NCBI RefSeq assembly: GCF_009795805.1
Contig: NZ_WTEY01000005.1
Location: 62,001 to 126,000, forward strand
Length of the DNA: 64,000 nt
Direction of reading: 5' to 3'
Source of the DNA: Gilliamella sp. Pra-s52
GTDB taxonomy: Bacteria; Pseudomonadota; Gammaproteobacteria; Enterobacterales; Orbaceae
This document shows, piece after piece, positions 26,375 to 36,591 of the stretch; position 1 is the stretch's first letter, and every line of letters starts with the position of its first letter. The position numbers were made by a program, and so were the translations under genes. Below the pieces are notes generated by a model. That model was not told where the DNA came from, did not search any database, and worked only from the letters and a program-made list of their open reading frames with translations.

Positions 26375-28504
26375 ATGTTATTAGTTAGAGGGCGTGAATA
26401 TTTAGCGCAGTATCCTAATTTTACTTTAGTTGGCAGGGAGCATGATTTAGAACGAATATCGTCTATTCTTATTCGAAAATCATCCAACTCACTTTTATTA
26501 ACAGGACCTGCAGGGGTAGGTGTTTCAATGCTTACCCTTGGTTTACAAGCTATTAAAAGTAGCCCCGATACACCGTTTGATTTGATTGTAAAAAAGCTAT
26601 TTTGGTTGAATTGTGATGCACTATTTTCGAGTGGTGACAGCGCTAAGATTAATAATGAGTTTCAAAGTATCTTAAAAAAGTTAAAGCAAACGCCTGAATC
26701 TGTGCTAATTATTACCGATACGGCTAATTTTTTAGAGGGAGCACATAATACAGGTAATGCTCATTTTATCAATGCGTTAAATAACGCCGATAAATCAAGT
26801 AATTTTCAAGTTATTTTAGAAGTGCGAGACGATAAGCTTAGTAGTGTATTAAAAGCTAGTACCAAAATGCCAGAACTTTACACACTTTACGATGTTAAAG
26901 AACCGGTGGGAGATGATTTGAAAGCGATTGTCTCAGTGGTAGCAAAAGACCTTTCTGAACATCATAAAATTCAAATTACTGAAGATGCTATTGATGAAGC
27001 TATACACTTAACCAGTAAGTATCGTGATAGTTTAGGTTTGGGAGGAGCACAACCTCAAAGAGCAATTTCATTGCTAGATCGCGCACTGGCTAGTTACCGA
27101 CAACTTACGCATAAACAGCATCCTAAAATTGTTGAATTAATGGATAAGATTGCAAAAAGTACTAATGAAGTGGAACAACAAGATTTGCAACAACAACTTG
27201 AGCAATGGCAAAAAGATTGGCAAGAATTAAAGTCAGAAATTAATAAAACTTATCAATATCAACGTGATGCTGAAACATTACGTTTCCAATTGCAAGATGA
27301 AATCACTCAATTGCAAGAAGAAGAGGATAACAGCAATAATTCACAACCAACTACCATAAAGACATTTGCTCAATTTACTGCTGGTGGATTTGATTCGCCT
27401 GCAGTGGCTAAATTAAAAGAAAAGATTCGACAAATCGATACAGAAATTGCTCAGAATAACAATCAACATCAAAAATTGGTGATGTTAGCCAATAAAGATT
27501 TGAGGCTTAATCGTCAAGAGGTGATTACTGAATTTAGTAAAGTTTCAGGAATTCCTGCAAATAAACTTGATGAAAATGAAGTTGAAAATTTGATTAATTT
27601 GGAAGCAAATTTATTATCACGAATCTTTGGTCAAGATAGTATTGTTAAACATGTTGCTAATTCAGTAAAAGTTGCTAAAGTCGATGAACTAGAAGAATCA
27701 GGTCCTGCGATGTCCTACTTGTTTTTAGGGCCATCAGGGGTGGGTAAAACCGAAATGGCTAAAGCATTAGCGAAGTATGTCTATGGTGATGAAAAGTCAT
27801 TAGTTCGTTTTGATATGTCTGAATACATGGAAAAACACGCTGTCGCTAAATTGATTGGTGCACCACCAGGATATGAAGGATTTGAAGCTGGCGGTATATT
27901 AACTAACTCAGTTAGAGCAAAACCCGTTGGTATCTATCTATTTGATGAGATAGAAAAGGCTCATCCTGATGTATTTAATATCTTTTTGCAGATTTTGTCA
28001 GATGGTCGGTTAACCGATAATGTTGGTCGAACAGTCGATTTTTCTGATATTATGATTATTATGACTTCAAATATCGGACAACCTTACTATTTAGATCCTA
28101 ACCTTACAGATGAAGAAGCTCGTGGATTGGCGACAAATGAACTCAATAATACTTATCGTTCGGAATTACTTAATCGGTTTAATGGTCGTGAAAATATTCT
28201 CCATTTTAAACGTTTGCCTATGGAAGTAATTGAGCAGATTATTTGTCGCGAAATTAATAAGTTGAATCAAGCATATCAGCATCGAGGTTTTACTATAGAA
28301 ATATCTGATTCTAGTATAAGTGCATTTTGCCATGATCATTACGATTTAATTCGTGGTGCTAGGGGATTACCTGGTTATATTAAAACGAATATTAGGCCAT
28401 TTATCGTAAATCATATTTTACAAAACCCTAATGATAAAGGTATATTCAGTGCAGTTTATAATCAACAAACCCATAGCTTTGATATGACATTTTGTAAAAT
28501 TTAA
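26375..28504 (+). CDS. ClpB/ClpC-like AAA+ protein with inactive first ATPase domain
   Basis: A 709-aa HSP100-like protein without the N-terminal Clp_N repeats. First AAA domain (about 17-245): Walker A reads GPAGVGVS (44-51), with Val50 in place of the essential Lys, and Walker B reads IITDT instead of DE, so ATP hydrolysis is unlikely. A coiled middle region spans ~250-375. The second domain is intact: GPSGVGKT (452-459), YLFDEIEKAH (521-530), pore-loop-like PPGYEGFEAGG, arginine finger region NRFNG and sensor-2 GARGL. Not a canonical ClpA/B/C/X. Probably an unfoldase or remodelling motor with its coiled-coil partner; no ClpP-binding loop stands out. Confidence 0.82.
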   Translation: MLLVRGREYLAQYPNFTLVGREHDLERISSILIRKSSNSLLLTGPAGVGVSMLTLGLQAIKSSPDTPFDLIVKKLFWLNCDALFSSGDSAKINNEFQSILKKLKQTPESVLIITDTANFLEGAHNTGNAHFINALNNADKSSNFQVILEVRDDKLSSVLKASTKMPELYTLYDVKEPVGDDLKAIVSVVAKDLSEHHKIQITEDAIDEAIHLTSKYRDSLGLGGAQPQRAISLLDRALASYRQLTHKQHPKIVELMDKIAKSTNEVEQQDLQQQLEQWQKDWQELKSEINKTYQYQRDAETLRFQLQDEITQLQEEEDNSNNSQPTTIKTFAQFTAGGFDSPAVAKLKEKIRQIDTEIAQNNNQHQKLVMLANKDLRLNRQEVITEFSKVSGIPANKLDENEVENLINLEANLLSRIFGQDSIVKHVANSVKVAKVDELEESGPAMSYLFLGPSGVGKTEMAKALAKYVYGDEKSLVRFDMSEYMEKHAVAKLIGAPPGYEGFEAGGILTNSVRAKPVGIYLFDEIEKAHPDVFNIFLQILSDGRLTDNVGRTVDFSDIMIIMTSNIGQPYYLDPNLTDEEARGLATNELNNTYRSELLNRFNGRENILHFKRLPMEVIEQIICREINKLNQAYQHRGFTIEISDSSISAFCHDHYDLIRGARGLPGYIKTNIRPFIVNHILQNPNDKGIFSAVYNQQTHSFDMTFCKI

Positions 28505-28529
28505 AAAAGTATGAAATAGATTTTTTTAT

Positions 28530-28556
28530 AAACTGTTACCAATAAGGTAACAGTTT
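28530..28556 (+). terminator. Stem-loop after the Clp-like gene
   Basis: An 11-bp stem AAACTGTTACC / GGTAACAGTTT with a 5-nt loop, 26 nt past the stop. The T-tract after it is short (ATTTC), so termination may be partial. Confidence 0.65.
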
Positions 28557-28660
28557 ATTTCTAAATTAGTATGGTTTACTTTAATTTTATCTTTTAACTA
28601 GTTGAAAAATTATAATACTTTTTAAGATAAAAGGTGTCATTAGATAAAGAGAGAAAAAGG

Positions 28661-29233
28661 CTAATTAATTAGATGTTGATAAAGAGTGATTACACCGATC
28701 GAAATAAGCACTATCCCACCCAAAAACTCAGCCCGTTTACCAATTAAACAGCCCATTTTTTTCCCTAGCAATAATCCAATCGTCACCATAATACACGTTG
28801 CTATCCCAATCATTCCTGCTGCAAAATAAATATTAACACTTGCTAATGCTAACCCTACGCCGACAGCAAATGCGTCGATACTGGTTGATATTGCCGTAAA
28901 AATTAACATCAAAAACGATTTTTTAGATGATACACTTTCATCATCTTGGCAATCATCTGGCTTTTTAAAGCTGTTATAGATCATGTTAGTACCTAAAAAT
29001 AGCATAACAGCAAAAACAACCCAATGATCCCATTGCTCAACATATTGAAGTGCGATATAACCAACTAACCAACCAAGTAATGGTGTAATAGCCTCGACAA
29101 TACCAAATAAGATACCAACTTTTAAAGCACCTAAAAACGGCATTGATTTAAGTGATATTCCCCGACATACAGCGACAGCAAAGGCATCGGTTGACATAGC
29201 CAGTGCCAGTAATAAAATAGCAAAAAAACTCAT
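28661..29233 (-). CDS. mntP: Manganese efflux pump MntP
   Basis: A 190-aa inner-membrane Mn(II) exporter. Six hydrophobic helices are readable in two inverted halves, each with the conserved Asp-Ala-Phe-Ala-Val motif (STDAFAVAVCRG near residue 15; STSIDAFAVGVGLA near 115). Last in a minus-strand run after pilF, 30 nt downstream; no yybP-ykoY riboswitch fits in that gap. Confidence 0.93.
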   Translation of the reverse strand: MSFFAILLLALAMSTDAFAVAVCRGISLKSMPFLGALKVGILFGIVEAITPLLGWLVGYIALQYVEQWDHWVVFAVMLFLGTNMIYNSFKKPDDCQDDESVSSKKSFLMLIFTAISTSIDAFAVGVGLALASVNIYFAAGMIGIATCIMVTIGLLLGKKMGCLIGKRAEFLGGIVLISIGVITLYQHLIN

Positions 29234-29263
29234 GACATATACTCTTGCTTTAAATTATTGTGA

Positions 29264-29881
29264 TTATTTATTTTTTATTATAGAAAATAAATAATTTGCG
29301 ATTTTTATATCGCCTTTATTTTGATAAAGTTCAGCTGTTTTTTTTACATTTTCTCGACGGTTTGCATCGTATTGAAAAAGTTGCTTAAACATCAAATCAG
29401 CTGTTTTTCGATCATTGTTTTGGATTGCACAATAGCCATACTGTTCATAAGCATCGGCTTTCCAACGGTGGCGATCTAAATCAAGACTTTGTTGAAATTG
29501 TTTTTTAGCCTCTTGATAACGCTCTCGTCCGCATAAAAAAGATCCGTAATGAACATGATATAATCCGTTACCTGGTTGCATTAGTGTAATGCGTTCGTAA
29601 ATCATTTCGGCTTCGTTATATTCACCCACATGTTGATCAAACATAGCCATCGCCAACATGACTTGAGGATTGTTTGGTGAGTATTGCGCTGCTAATTTTA
29701 GATTATAATGTGCTGCTTTAACGTTTTCTTCTGATTCATTTGCTTTAGCAAGATAACCCAACCCAAGTCGCATTCTTGCTAAAGCGGCTTTTTCTGGGTC
29801 AAATTCATCACTATTTTTCATTTGACAGCCCGATAGTATGATTATCAAAAAACAGCTAAATATAATTAACAGTTTTTTCAT
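29264..29881 (-). CDS. pilF: Type IV pilus biogenesis lipoprotein PilF/PilW
   Basis: A 205-aa outer-membrane pilotin-like lipoprotein. Signal MKKLLIIFSCFLIIILSGC has lipobox LSGC. The mature part is tetratricopeptide repeats: AHYNLKLAAQYSPNNPQVMLAMAM, AEMIYERITLMQPGNGLYHVHYGSFLCG, AKKQFQQSLDLD. In pilus-bearing species it helps the PilQ secretin assemble. The rlmN-pilF order is conserved in gammaproteobacteria. No pilus genes are in this window. Confidence 0.87.
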   Translation of the reverse strand: MKKLLIIFSCFLIIILSGCQMKNSDEFDPEKAALARMRLGLGYLAKANESEENVKAAHYNLKLAAQYSPNNPQVMLAMAMFDQHVGEYNEAEMIYERITLMQPGNGLYHVHYGSFLCGRERYQEAKKQFQQSLDLDRHRWKADAYEQYGYCAIQNNDRKTADLMFKQLFQYDANRRENVKKTAELYQNKGDIKIANYLFSIIKNK

Positions 29882-29915
29882 TTATCCTTCCTTTTTTCTT
29901 TATACAAATGTAGTC

Positions 29916-31103
29916 TTATGTAGTTTGTTGAATAATGTTTTGTTTTTTATAAAGAGTTCTTTTTGTACGATCAACAACCTCACCAGCTAATTGACCGCAT
30001 GCGGCATCGATATCATCTCCACGTGTTTTACGGACAATGACTGTAAATCCATATCCCATTAATGTTTTCATAAAACGATCAATACGAGTATTTGAACAAC
30101 GTGAATAAGGTGCGCCAGGAAACGGGTTCCAAGGAATTAAATTAATTTTACTAGGTACATTTTTTAGAAATGTAGCAAGTTCATGAGCATGCTCAACGCT
30201 ATCGTTAATTTGATTAAGTAGTACATATTCAATCGTTACCTTACCGTGATTTGCATTTGAAGTAGAAAGATAACGCAAAATAGAATCACGTAACATTGCC
30301 ATGTTATATTTTTGATTTATTGGCATAATTTCACTACGAATCTTATCATTTGGTGCATGAAGTGAGATAGCTAATGCAACATCAATCATACCTGCCAATT
30401 TATCCAAAGCTGGAACAACACCAGATGTAGAAAGGGTTACTCGCCTTTTGGATAAACCATAGCCAAAATCATCTAACATAATTTCCATGGCGGGGGCAAC
30501 ATTAGATAGATTGAGTAATGGTTCACCCATTCCCATCATAACTACATTGGTAATAGGTCTATCGGCTAATTTTCCCGTTACACCAATCGCATTTGATGCA
30601 CGCCATACTTGACCAATAATTTCAGAGACCGTTAAATTTCGATTAAACCCTTGTTGAGCTGTTGAGCAAAATTTACACTCTAATGCACAACCTACTTGTG
30701 ACGAAACACACAACGTTGCTCGATCTCGTTCAGGTATATAAACAGACTCGATCATCTGGTTATTACCCACATCAAGAGCCCATTTTATTGTGCCGTCAGA
30801 TGAACGTTGTTCTATGGCAATTTTTGGAGCTTTAATTTCTGTCAAAGTTTTTAATTGTTCTCGTAGTTTTTTGTTGATATCGGTCATTTGATCGAAATCA
30901 TCTATTCCAAAGTGATAAATCCATTTCATCACTTGATCGGCTCTAAATGGCTTTTCGCCTAGTGAAATAAAAAATTCTCTTAATTGCTTGCGCGTAAAAT
31001 TGAGTAAATTTATTTTTTCGTTACTTGGATTCATTGTTGTTAGGTTCATTGTGTTTGGAGAGTCTGAACAAGCAGACATGTTGGATGTACATGATGTTGA
31101 CAT
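29916..31103 (-). CDS. rlmN: 23S rRNA/tRNA adenine-C2 methyltransferase RlmN
   Basis: A radical-SAM enzyme that methylates A2503 of 23S rRNA and A37 of some tRNAs. The 4Fe-4S motif CxxxCxxC is in CALECKFCS, and the core is highly conserved ([45 protein letters not shown]). The C-terminal catalytic Cys lies in [11 protein letters not shown]. 395 aa from the first ATG; the first ~25 residues (Ser/Asn/Met-rich) are not conserved, so the true start may be an ATG nearer KINLLNF. Confidence 0.96.
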   Translation of the reverse strand: MSTSCTSNMSACSDSPNTMNLTTMNPSNEKINLLNFTRKQLREFFISLGEKPFRADQVMKWIYHFGIDDFDQMTDINKKLREQLKTLTEIKAPKIAIEQRSSDGTIKWALDVGNNQMIESVYIPERDRATLCVSSQVGCALECKFCSTAQQGFNRNLTVSEIIGQVWRASNAIGVTGKLADRPITNVVMMGMGEPLLNLSNVAPAMEIMLDDFGYGLSKRRVTLSTSGVVPALDKLAGMIDVALAISLHAPNDKIRSEIMPINQKYNMAMLRDSILRYLSTSNANHGKVTIEYVLLNQINDSVEHAHELATFLKNVPSKINLIPWNPFPGAPYSRCSNTRIDRFMKTLMGYGFTVIVRKTRGDDIDAACGQLAGEVVDRTKRTLYKKQNIIQQTT

Positions 31104-31205
31104 AAGGCCTCGTTTTTACACATTATGGCTATTTCAATTTTTAGGGAAAAGATTATACTGGTTTTTACCTTATCTTGCTATTAAAGAATCGATGTAATAT
31201 TTAAG

Positions 31206-31958
31206 ATGAAAATAATACCAACAAAATTAAATATATTTTTTATTTTAATTCAGACAGTAACATTACTTTTCTATTCGAGTTTTACTATGGCACAAACAAT
31301 TCCATTAAATAAACTAACCGGGCAATTTGATGAAAAAAAGGACAGTGATTTTGTTGCATTGGACTCGACCGAATTACTTGTTAATAAAAAAGGAATGTAC
31401 CTGCAAAGAGAAGCAACTGAGCAGTTAATAAAGGCTTTTAAAGACTTTAGAAGTACGCATCCAAATATTCCTTTTATAGTGGTAAGTGCAACGCGTAATT
31501 ACACTTACCAAAATGGAATTTGGCAACGAAAATGGGATACTTTATCAGCTAAATTCAACGATCCCCAAAAAATTGCCGAGGAAATTTTAAAATATTCATC
31601 AATGCCTGGTACATCAAGGCATCATTGGGGGACTGATGTTGATATTACTAGCGTTTCTTCGGAATATTTTAGAAATGATAAAAAAGGAATTATTCTTTAT
31701 AAATGGCTTCAAGAGAATCTACCAAAATATGGTTTTTGCCAAGCATTTAATAGTGGTAGAAAAGGCGGATACCAACTTGAAGAATGGCACTGGTCATATC
31801 AGCCCATTGCTAGCCAATATATTACGCAATATAAAGCCATATTAGAGAGTGATCCAAACGCTATCATGAAAACATTAAACTTTATTGGTCACGATAAAAT
31901 CAGACTAGAAAGCTTAGTTAAAGAGTATGTATTAACTGTTAATAACGATTGTTACTAA
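31206..31958 (+). CDS. VanY-type M15 D,D-carboxypeptidase
   Basis: A 250-aa secreted zinc peptidase that trims terminal D-Ala from peptidoglycan stems. A signal peptide/anchor runs to about FTMAQ. The metal site reads SRHHWGTDVDI (S-x-H-x(6)-D) and the catalytic Glu and third ligand read EEWHWSY (E-x-W-H). Divergent from rlmN. Convergent with the histidine kinase gene 6 nt after it. Exact substrate (peptidoglycan or a scavenged peptide) is unknown. Confidence 0.85.
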   Translation: MKIIPTKLNIFFILIQTVTLLFYSSFTMAQTIPLNKLTGQFDEKKDSDFVALDSTELLVNKKGMYLQREATEQLIKAFKDFRSTHPNIPFIVVSATRNYTYQNGIWQRKWDTLSAKFNDPQKIAEEILKYSSMPGTSRHHWGTDVDITSVSSEYFRNDKKGIILYKWLQENLPKYGFCQAFNSGRKGGYQLEEWHWSYQPIASQYITQYKAILESDPNAIMKTLNFIGHDKIRLESLVKEYVLTVNNDCY

Positions 31959-31964
31959 CTCTTA

Positions 31965-33260
31965 TTAAAGCTTTCTCCAATAAGGTAAACATATTGTTAC
32001 AATAAGTCCTCCACCATCACGATTTGTTGCTTGAATAGTACCGTTATGCATAATAACGGTCTTTCTTGCTATCGCAAGTCCTAATCCATAACCTTTACCC
32101 AATTGAGGAGACTGAATACGGACAAATGGTTCAAAGATACTGGATAATTTATTTTCTTCAACACCAGGACCACGATCTTTAACTTCAATTTGTAAATATT
32201 TACCTGTTTCTTTTAACGAAACGTCTACAGCTTGTCCAGATGTTGAAAAACGAATAGCATTACGAATAATGTTTTCAACTGCACGCCGAATTTGCTCTGA
32301 ATTCCCTTTAACAATAGAATGAGTTATCGGTGATAAATTGAAATGTACATCAATTAACTGATGATTAGCTTCATAATTAGCATCATTTATCACCACGCTA
32401 ATTAAGTCTTTTAAATCAAAATACTCATCGGTACGATTATTCATTTCTGCACGAGAATAATTTAGAATCTCTCCAATCAACTGATCTAACCGTTCTGATT
32501 CTAATTCAATTCTAGCTAAAGCTGTATCAATATTTTGTTTATTCTGTTGAGCAAGTCCAATTGCTAACTGCAAACGAGCTAGTGGAGTTCTAAGTTCATG
32601 AGAAACGTCATGAAGAAGGGATTGACGATCAGAGAGCAAAATATTGAGTTGTTCAACCATCATATCAAAATCTTTACCAAGCTCACTTAATTCGTCGCGA
32701 CGAGGTTTTAATTTATTGAACAATCTAACAGAAAGATCACCTTGGGATACTCTAAAAAAACCTTGCCTTAATAGTCTCATTGGTCTGGTTAAGTTCCAAG
32801 CTAAAAAAAGGCTAAAAACAAGGCCAACACATATTCCAAGTAATACAATTGTCATTGGCATATTGAATAATGCTTTTGTATCATGATTATCCTTATCCTC
32901 TTTAAATGAAACTGAATAAAGCGTTCCGTCTGGCGCTGCGGCCATGCGTTGATAAGCATATGTTGGAGTTTCTAATTCATCGTTCAGAATATTGACTTGC
33001 TCATTAAATGGGGAAACTAATTTTATTGACAGTAAAGTTTTTTCTCGCTCAGGTAAGTGTGCTATAAAATTAAGTGTTTCATCTTCACCTGCCACATGTA
33101 ATAACTGAGCAATCATATCGACTTTTGTCGGCATATGATTGAGGAATCTTTGATTTTTATTTCCTACATAAATAGAAAATGCAATCCAAGTTAACTGGAA
33201 GGTAAGATAAAAAATAACCCCAAATATAATAAGTATTTTCCAAAATAATCGACGATTCAT
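31965..33260 (-). CDS. CpxA/RstB-like sensor histidine kinase
   Basis: A 431-aa inner-membrane kinase: TM1 at ~9-31, periplasmic sensor ~32-133, TM2 ~134-157, HAMP (TRPMRLLRQGFFRVSQGDLSVRL), H-box DVSHELRTPLARLQ with the phospho-accepting His, N-box IIRNAIRF, G1 KDRGPGVEE and G2 GKGYGLGLAIARK. It follows its response regulator by 18 nt. The H-box and general layout resemble CpxA, but the periplasmic domain is not distinctive enough for a firm name; the stimulus is unknown. Confidence 0.85.
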   Translation of the reverse strand: MNRRLFWKILIIFGVIFYLTFQLTWIAFSIYVGNKNQRFLNHMPTKVDMIAQLLHVAGEDETLNFIAHLPEREKTLLSIKLVSPFNEQVNILNDELETPTYAYQRMAAAPDGTLYSVSFKEDKDNHDTKALFNMPMTIVLLGICVGLVFSLFLAWNLTRPMRLLRQGFFRVSQGDLSVRLFNKLKPRRDELSELGKDFDMMVEQLNILLSDRQSLLHDVSHELRTPLARLQLAIGLAQQNKQNIDTALARIELESERLDQLIGEILNYSRAEMNNRTDEYFDLKDLISVVINDANYEANHQLIDVHFNLSPITHSIVKGNSEQIRRAVENIIRNAIRFSTSGQAVDVSLKETGKYLQIEVKDRGPGVEENKLSSIFEPFVRIQSPQLGKGYGLGLAIARKTVIMHNGTIQATNRDGGGLIVTICLPYWRKL

Positions 33261-33278
33261 ATCAAGCCTATTAGGTCA

Positions 33279-33962
33279 TTAACGGATACGGTAACCGACA
33301 GCTCGAATAGTCTCTATCGCTACATCATTTTGTGCAATTTGGTGTAGTTTTTGACGAATATTACTAATGTGCACATCGACACTCCGATCGTAAAGCTCAC
33401 GAGCTCTACCTAATCCGACTTCAGATAGCTCTTCTTTCGTAACGACTCGTTCGTTATGTTTTACAAGTAATACTAACAAATTAAACTCGGTTGACGTTAA
33501 GTCAATAACTTGTCCATTCCAAGTACATAATCGTTGTGGTAAATCTAATGTTAAACCGTTAAAATGGTATTTTTTATCATCGACCGTTTCTACTGCACGT
33601 TCATCAAATCGGCGTAGAACAGCACGTAGTCTTGCTAATAATTCACGAGGATAACATGGTTTAGGGATATAATCGTCAGCACCTAATTCTAATCCTAAAA
33701 CGCGATCGATATTATCGCCTTTAGCCGTTAGCATAATAACAGGCATATTACATTGTTGACGTATACTTTTAAGAACATCAATTCCATTAATATCAGGTAA
33801 CATTACATCTAAAATTGCAGCACGATATTTTCCTGATAATGCTTCATTAATGCCATCTTTACCCAAATAAACACTTTTGATGTTAAAACCTTCATTAGTC
33901 AAATATTCGCTAAGCATTTGTGATAATTCGACATCATCATCAATTAATAAAATATTTATCAT
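33279..33962 (-). CDS. OmpR-family response regulator (CpxR-like)
   Basis: The partner regulator, 227 aa. Receiver with acidic pocket IDDD, phospho-acceptor Asp in AAILDVMLP, Thr in MLTAKG, Lys in YIPKP; then a winged-helix output domain with LTSTEFNLLVLLVKH and RSVDVHISNIRQKL...IRAVGYRIR. RVLGLELGADDYIPKP is a CpxR-like block. Start at 33960-33962 (MINILLIDDD) is preceded by GGTGG; an ATG four codons upstream lacks a ribosome site. First gene of the two-gene operon. Confidence 0.85.
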   Translation of the reverse strand: MINILLIDDDVELSQMLSEYLTNEGFNIKSVYLGKDGINEALSGKYRAAILDVMLPDINGIDVLKSIRQQCNMPVIMLTAKGDNIDRVLGLELGADDYIPKPCYPRELLARLRAVLRRFDERAVETVDDKKYHFNGLTLDLPQRLCTWNGQVIDLTSTEFNLLVLLVKHNERVVTKEELSEVGLGRARELYDRSVDVHISNIRQKLHQIAQNDVAIETIRAVGYRIR

Positions 33963-34407
33963 AATTGCCACCATAATTTAATTTAGGTCTTTACATTATT
34001 GCAATAATAAAAAAAAGTCAGGTATTTTTACTAAAATATTACATATTTTAAACTATTCCTGATTATTTAATTTACTATCTAAGTATATAAGGAAGTTTAA
34101 GATTAATTTTATGTTTTAGTATATATTTCCAATTTTTTTAAAAAAATTGCCACTATCAGCTTATTTTATTTTACAAAAAATGCCATTCAGTCTTGAACAA
34201 AAATAAACTAAAAATCTATATCATTTGAAAAATAGTCTTACTATCTAGCACTATTATTAATAGTATGGAGATAAAAAATAAAACAACAAGTAGCATGAAA
34301 TTTAATATTTACAAAATTTGATTGCAATTTAGCGTATTTCATTTATCAAATTTTATACCCTTAACGCTTTTTATGTAATCAATCAGTGTGTTTTTTTAAA
34401 ATTGTGC

Positions 34408-34436
34408 TGGACAATATCATTTTTTATGCGTAATAT
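34408..34436 (+). promoter_or_regulatory. Promoter of the tRNA-His/tRNA-Pro operon
   Basis: TGGACA, a 17-nt spacer, TAATAT, ending 16 nt before the tRNA-His 5' end. The rest of the 33963-34407 gap holds no gene that I can see; it should contain the upstream promoter of the response-regulator operon on the minus strand. Confidence 0.55.
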
Positions 34437-34452
34437 TTCGTCCTGATTCTAT

Positions 34453-34529
34453 GGTGGCTATAGCTCAGTTGGTAGAGCCCTGGATTGTGATTCCAGTTGT
34501 CGTGGGTTCGAATCCCATTAGCCACCCCA
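34453..34529 (+). tRNA. tRNA-His: tRNA-His (GTG)
   Basis: 77 nt including the extra 5' G(-1) and CCA, essentially the E. coli sequence: GGTGGCTA acceptor, anticodon loop TTGTGAT (GTG), T-arm GTGGGTTCGAATCCCAT. Followed after 22 nt by tRNA-Pro. Confidence 0.97.
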
Positions 34530-34551
34530 TTTAGTAGAGAAAAAAATCTAA

Positions 34552-34628
34552 CGGCGAGTAGCGCAGCTTGGTAGCGCAACTGGTTTGGGACCAGTGGGTC
34601 GGAGGTTCGAATCCTCTCTCGCCGACCA
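34552..34628 (+). tRNA. tRNA-Pro: tRNA-Pro (TGG)
   Basis: 77 nt with CCA, matching E. coli proM: CGGCGAG acceptor, anticodon loop TTTGGGA (TGG), T-arm GGAGGTTCGAATCCTCT. Co-transcribed with tRNA-His. No strong terminator is evident downstream. Confidence 0.97.
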
Positions 34629-35429
34629 TTACCACCTTTCAAAAACTTTTTTAACATCATTAAAAAATACTAAGTTATAGAATTCATCGAGACTAAAAGG
34701 GCGTGTTTAGACGCTATAAGATCGCTTTTTTGTATATTTTAAAAATAAAGAAACAAAAAATGATGTAGAAGAAAAGTTAAAAATGCTATTAATTGTAGGA
34801 TTTACTATTAATAATGTTTACATCTTTGTCATATATCCATATGCGCTAAATTAACAACCATTTGAATTTTATGATTAAGTTATTTATTTGAGTTCTTTTC
34901 AAGTTTTTTTATTCTTTTTCTTTCTTGTTTCTTTATTGCTCTTCTGTGTTTTTTATTATGTTCTTTATTATTTAATCGTTTTATATTTTGTTCATCTTCA
35001 CAATTATACATTTGATTATTTTGAATAATAATAAATAAAACATCTGGCAAAATATATAAAATAGACAACTTTTTTACTCTGTATGTGCCAACATGCACGA
35101 AGAAGTATTCCAACTAACAAAAATGTTAGACACATATAACCTGCTTATAAATAAGTCGGCTAATAATCTGATCATTATGAAAAAATAAAATAGATAAAAT
35201 GAATCAAAATTTTAGCATAATAAATAAAATTATTCAGAAAAAGCATTTGGTACAGATGATGATTCTTTTTTTGTTCGTTATTGTCGTTGTTTTGTGTTTC
35301 AATATATAACACCACGTTATTATTTACTCCTATCTAAAAATAATTCTTATCTTACTTGTTTTATGGTGATATTTTGTTTTAATAGATAAAATATTGCTTT
35401 ATATAACCTCTACTTATTGGAAATAAATT
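34629..35429. other. 800-nt AT-rich gap before asd
   Basis: No gene that I can support. Two weak open frames exist: a lysine-rich 77-codon frame on the minus strand (34880-35113, TTG start, no ribosome site) and a 36-codon plus-strand frame at 35199-35309 whose product has one hydrophobic helix (MMILFLFVIVVVLCF) but no ribosome site. The asd promoter should lie in the last ~150 nt. Confidence 0.5.
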
Positions 35430-36533
35430 ATGAAAAATGTTGGTTTTGTCGGTTGGCGTGGAATGGTGGGCTCTGTGCTTATGCAACGTATGGTTGAAGA
35501 TCATGATTTTGATTATATCAATCCTGTTTTCTTTTCTACTTCTCAAGCGGGTCAAGCAGCCCCAACTTTTGGTGGAAAAACAGGTATATTACAAAGCGCA
35601 GATAATATTGATGCTTTAAAGGCATTAGATATTATTGTCACTTGCCAAGGTGGTGATTATACCTCAGAGATTTATGCAAAATTACGCGCAACAGGTTGGC
35701 AGGGGTATTGGATTGATGCAGCTTCAACGTTACGAATGGAAGATGATGCAATTATCGTTCTTGATCCTGTAAACAAAACTAACATTTATACAGCTTTAGA
35801 TAGCGGTATTAAAACTTTTGTAGGTGGTAACTGTACGGTTAGCTTGATGTTAATGTCATTAGGTGGGTTATTTGCTGAAAATCTTATTGATTGGGTTTCT
35901 GTTTCGACTTATCAAGCGGCATCTGGTGGTGGTGCTCGCCATATGCGTGAACTATTAACGCAAATGGGTATGCTAAATGCCGAAGTAGCAAAAGAGTTAC
36001 AAGATCCGTATTCCTCTATTTTGGATATTGAACGTAAAGTGACGCAAAAGATGCGCGATGGTAGCTTGCCTACAGATAATTTTTGCGTACCGCTTGCAGG
36101 AAGTTTAATTCCTTGGATCGATAAAGCGCTAGATAATGGACAAAGTAAAGAAGAGTGGAAAGGACAGGCTGAAACCAATAAAATTTTGGGAACAAGTCAG
36201 ATTATTCCTGTTGATGGACTTTGTGTCCGTATTGGAGCTTTGCGTTGTCATAGTCAATCGTTTACGATTAAATTGAAAAAAGATATTAGTGTGCCAGAAA
36301 TTGAAAAACTTCTGGCTACGCACAATGATTGGGTAAAAGTTGTTCCTAATGATCGCGAAATTTCAATGCGTGAATTAACCCCAGCCGCTGTTACTGGTAC
36401 GTTAACTACACCTGTCGGGCGTTTACGTAAATTGAATATGGGGAAAGATTATTTGTCTGCCTTTACTGTAGGTGATCAACTATTATGGGGTGCTGCAGAA
36501 CCGCTGCGTAGAATGTTACGCATTTTGGCTTGA
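35430..36533 (+). CDS. asd: Aspartate-semialdehyde dehydrogenase Asd
   Basis: A 367-aa NADP-dependent enzyme that converts aspartyl-4-phosphate to aspartate semialdehyde, the branch point to lysine/diaminopimelate, threonine and methionine. NADP loop [13 protein letters not shown], active-site Cys in [10 protein letters not shown], substrate residues in [14 protein letters not shown] and the catalytic His region RCHSQSF. Length matches E. coli Asd. Transcribed alone; ends in a bidirectional terminator shared with nagC. Confidence 0.97.
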   Translation: MKNVGFVGWRGMVGSVLMQRMVEDHDFDYINPVFFSTSQAGQAAPTFGGKTGILQSADNIDALKALDIIVTCQGGDYTSEIYAKLRATGWQGYWIDAASTLRMEDDAIIVLDPVNKTNIYTALDSGIKTFVGGNCTVSLMLMSLGGLFAENLIDWVSVSTYQAASGGGARHMRELLTQMGMLNAEVAKELQDPYSSILDIERKVTQKMRDGSLPTDNFCVPLAGSLIPWIDKALDNGQSKEEWKGQAETNKILGTSQIIPVDGLCVRIGALRCHSQSFTIKLKKDISVPEIEKLLATHNDWVKVVPNDREISMRELTPAAVTGTLTTPVGRLRKLNMGKDYLSAFTVGDQLLWGAAEPLRRMLRILA

Positions 36534-36535
36534 TT

Positions 36536-36563
36536 AAAAAAGCCCAAATTGTCGGGCTTTTTT
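36536..36563. terminator. Bidirectional terminator between asd and nagC
   Basis: AAAAAAGCCC / GGGCTTTTTT around an 8-nt loop, directly after the asd stop. The A- and T-runs let it serve both converging genes. Confidence 0.9.
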
Positions 36564-36591
36564 ATAGTTTACATATGATAAGGTATACTAA

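Noticed and set aside
29234-29263. Mn riboswitch before mntP
   Set aside because: Only 30 nt separate mntP from pilF, too short for a yybP-ykoY element.
34424-34660. 78-codon minus-strand frame with GRRERIRTSDPLVPNQLRYQAALL
   Set aside because: It is the antisense of tRNA-His and tRNA-Pro; this peptide is a well-known artefact of translating tRNA genes.
34880-35113. 77-codon minus-strand frame, lysine/asparagine-rich
   Set aside because: TTG start without ribosome site, low-complexity composition typical of AT-rich intergenic DNA.
35199-35309. 36-codon frame with a hydrophobic helix before asd
   Set aside because: No ribosome site and no terminator or leader features; too weak to call a gene or leader peptide.
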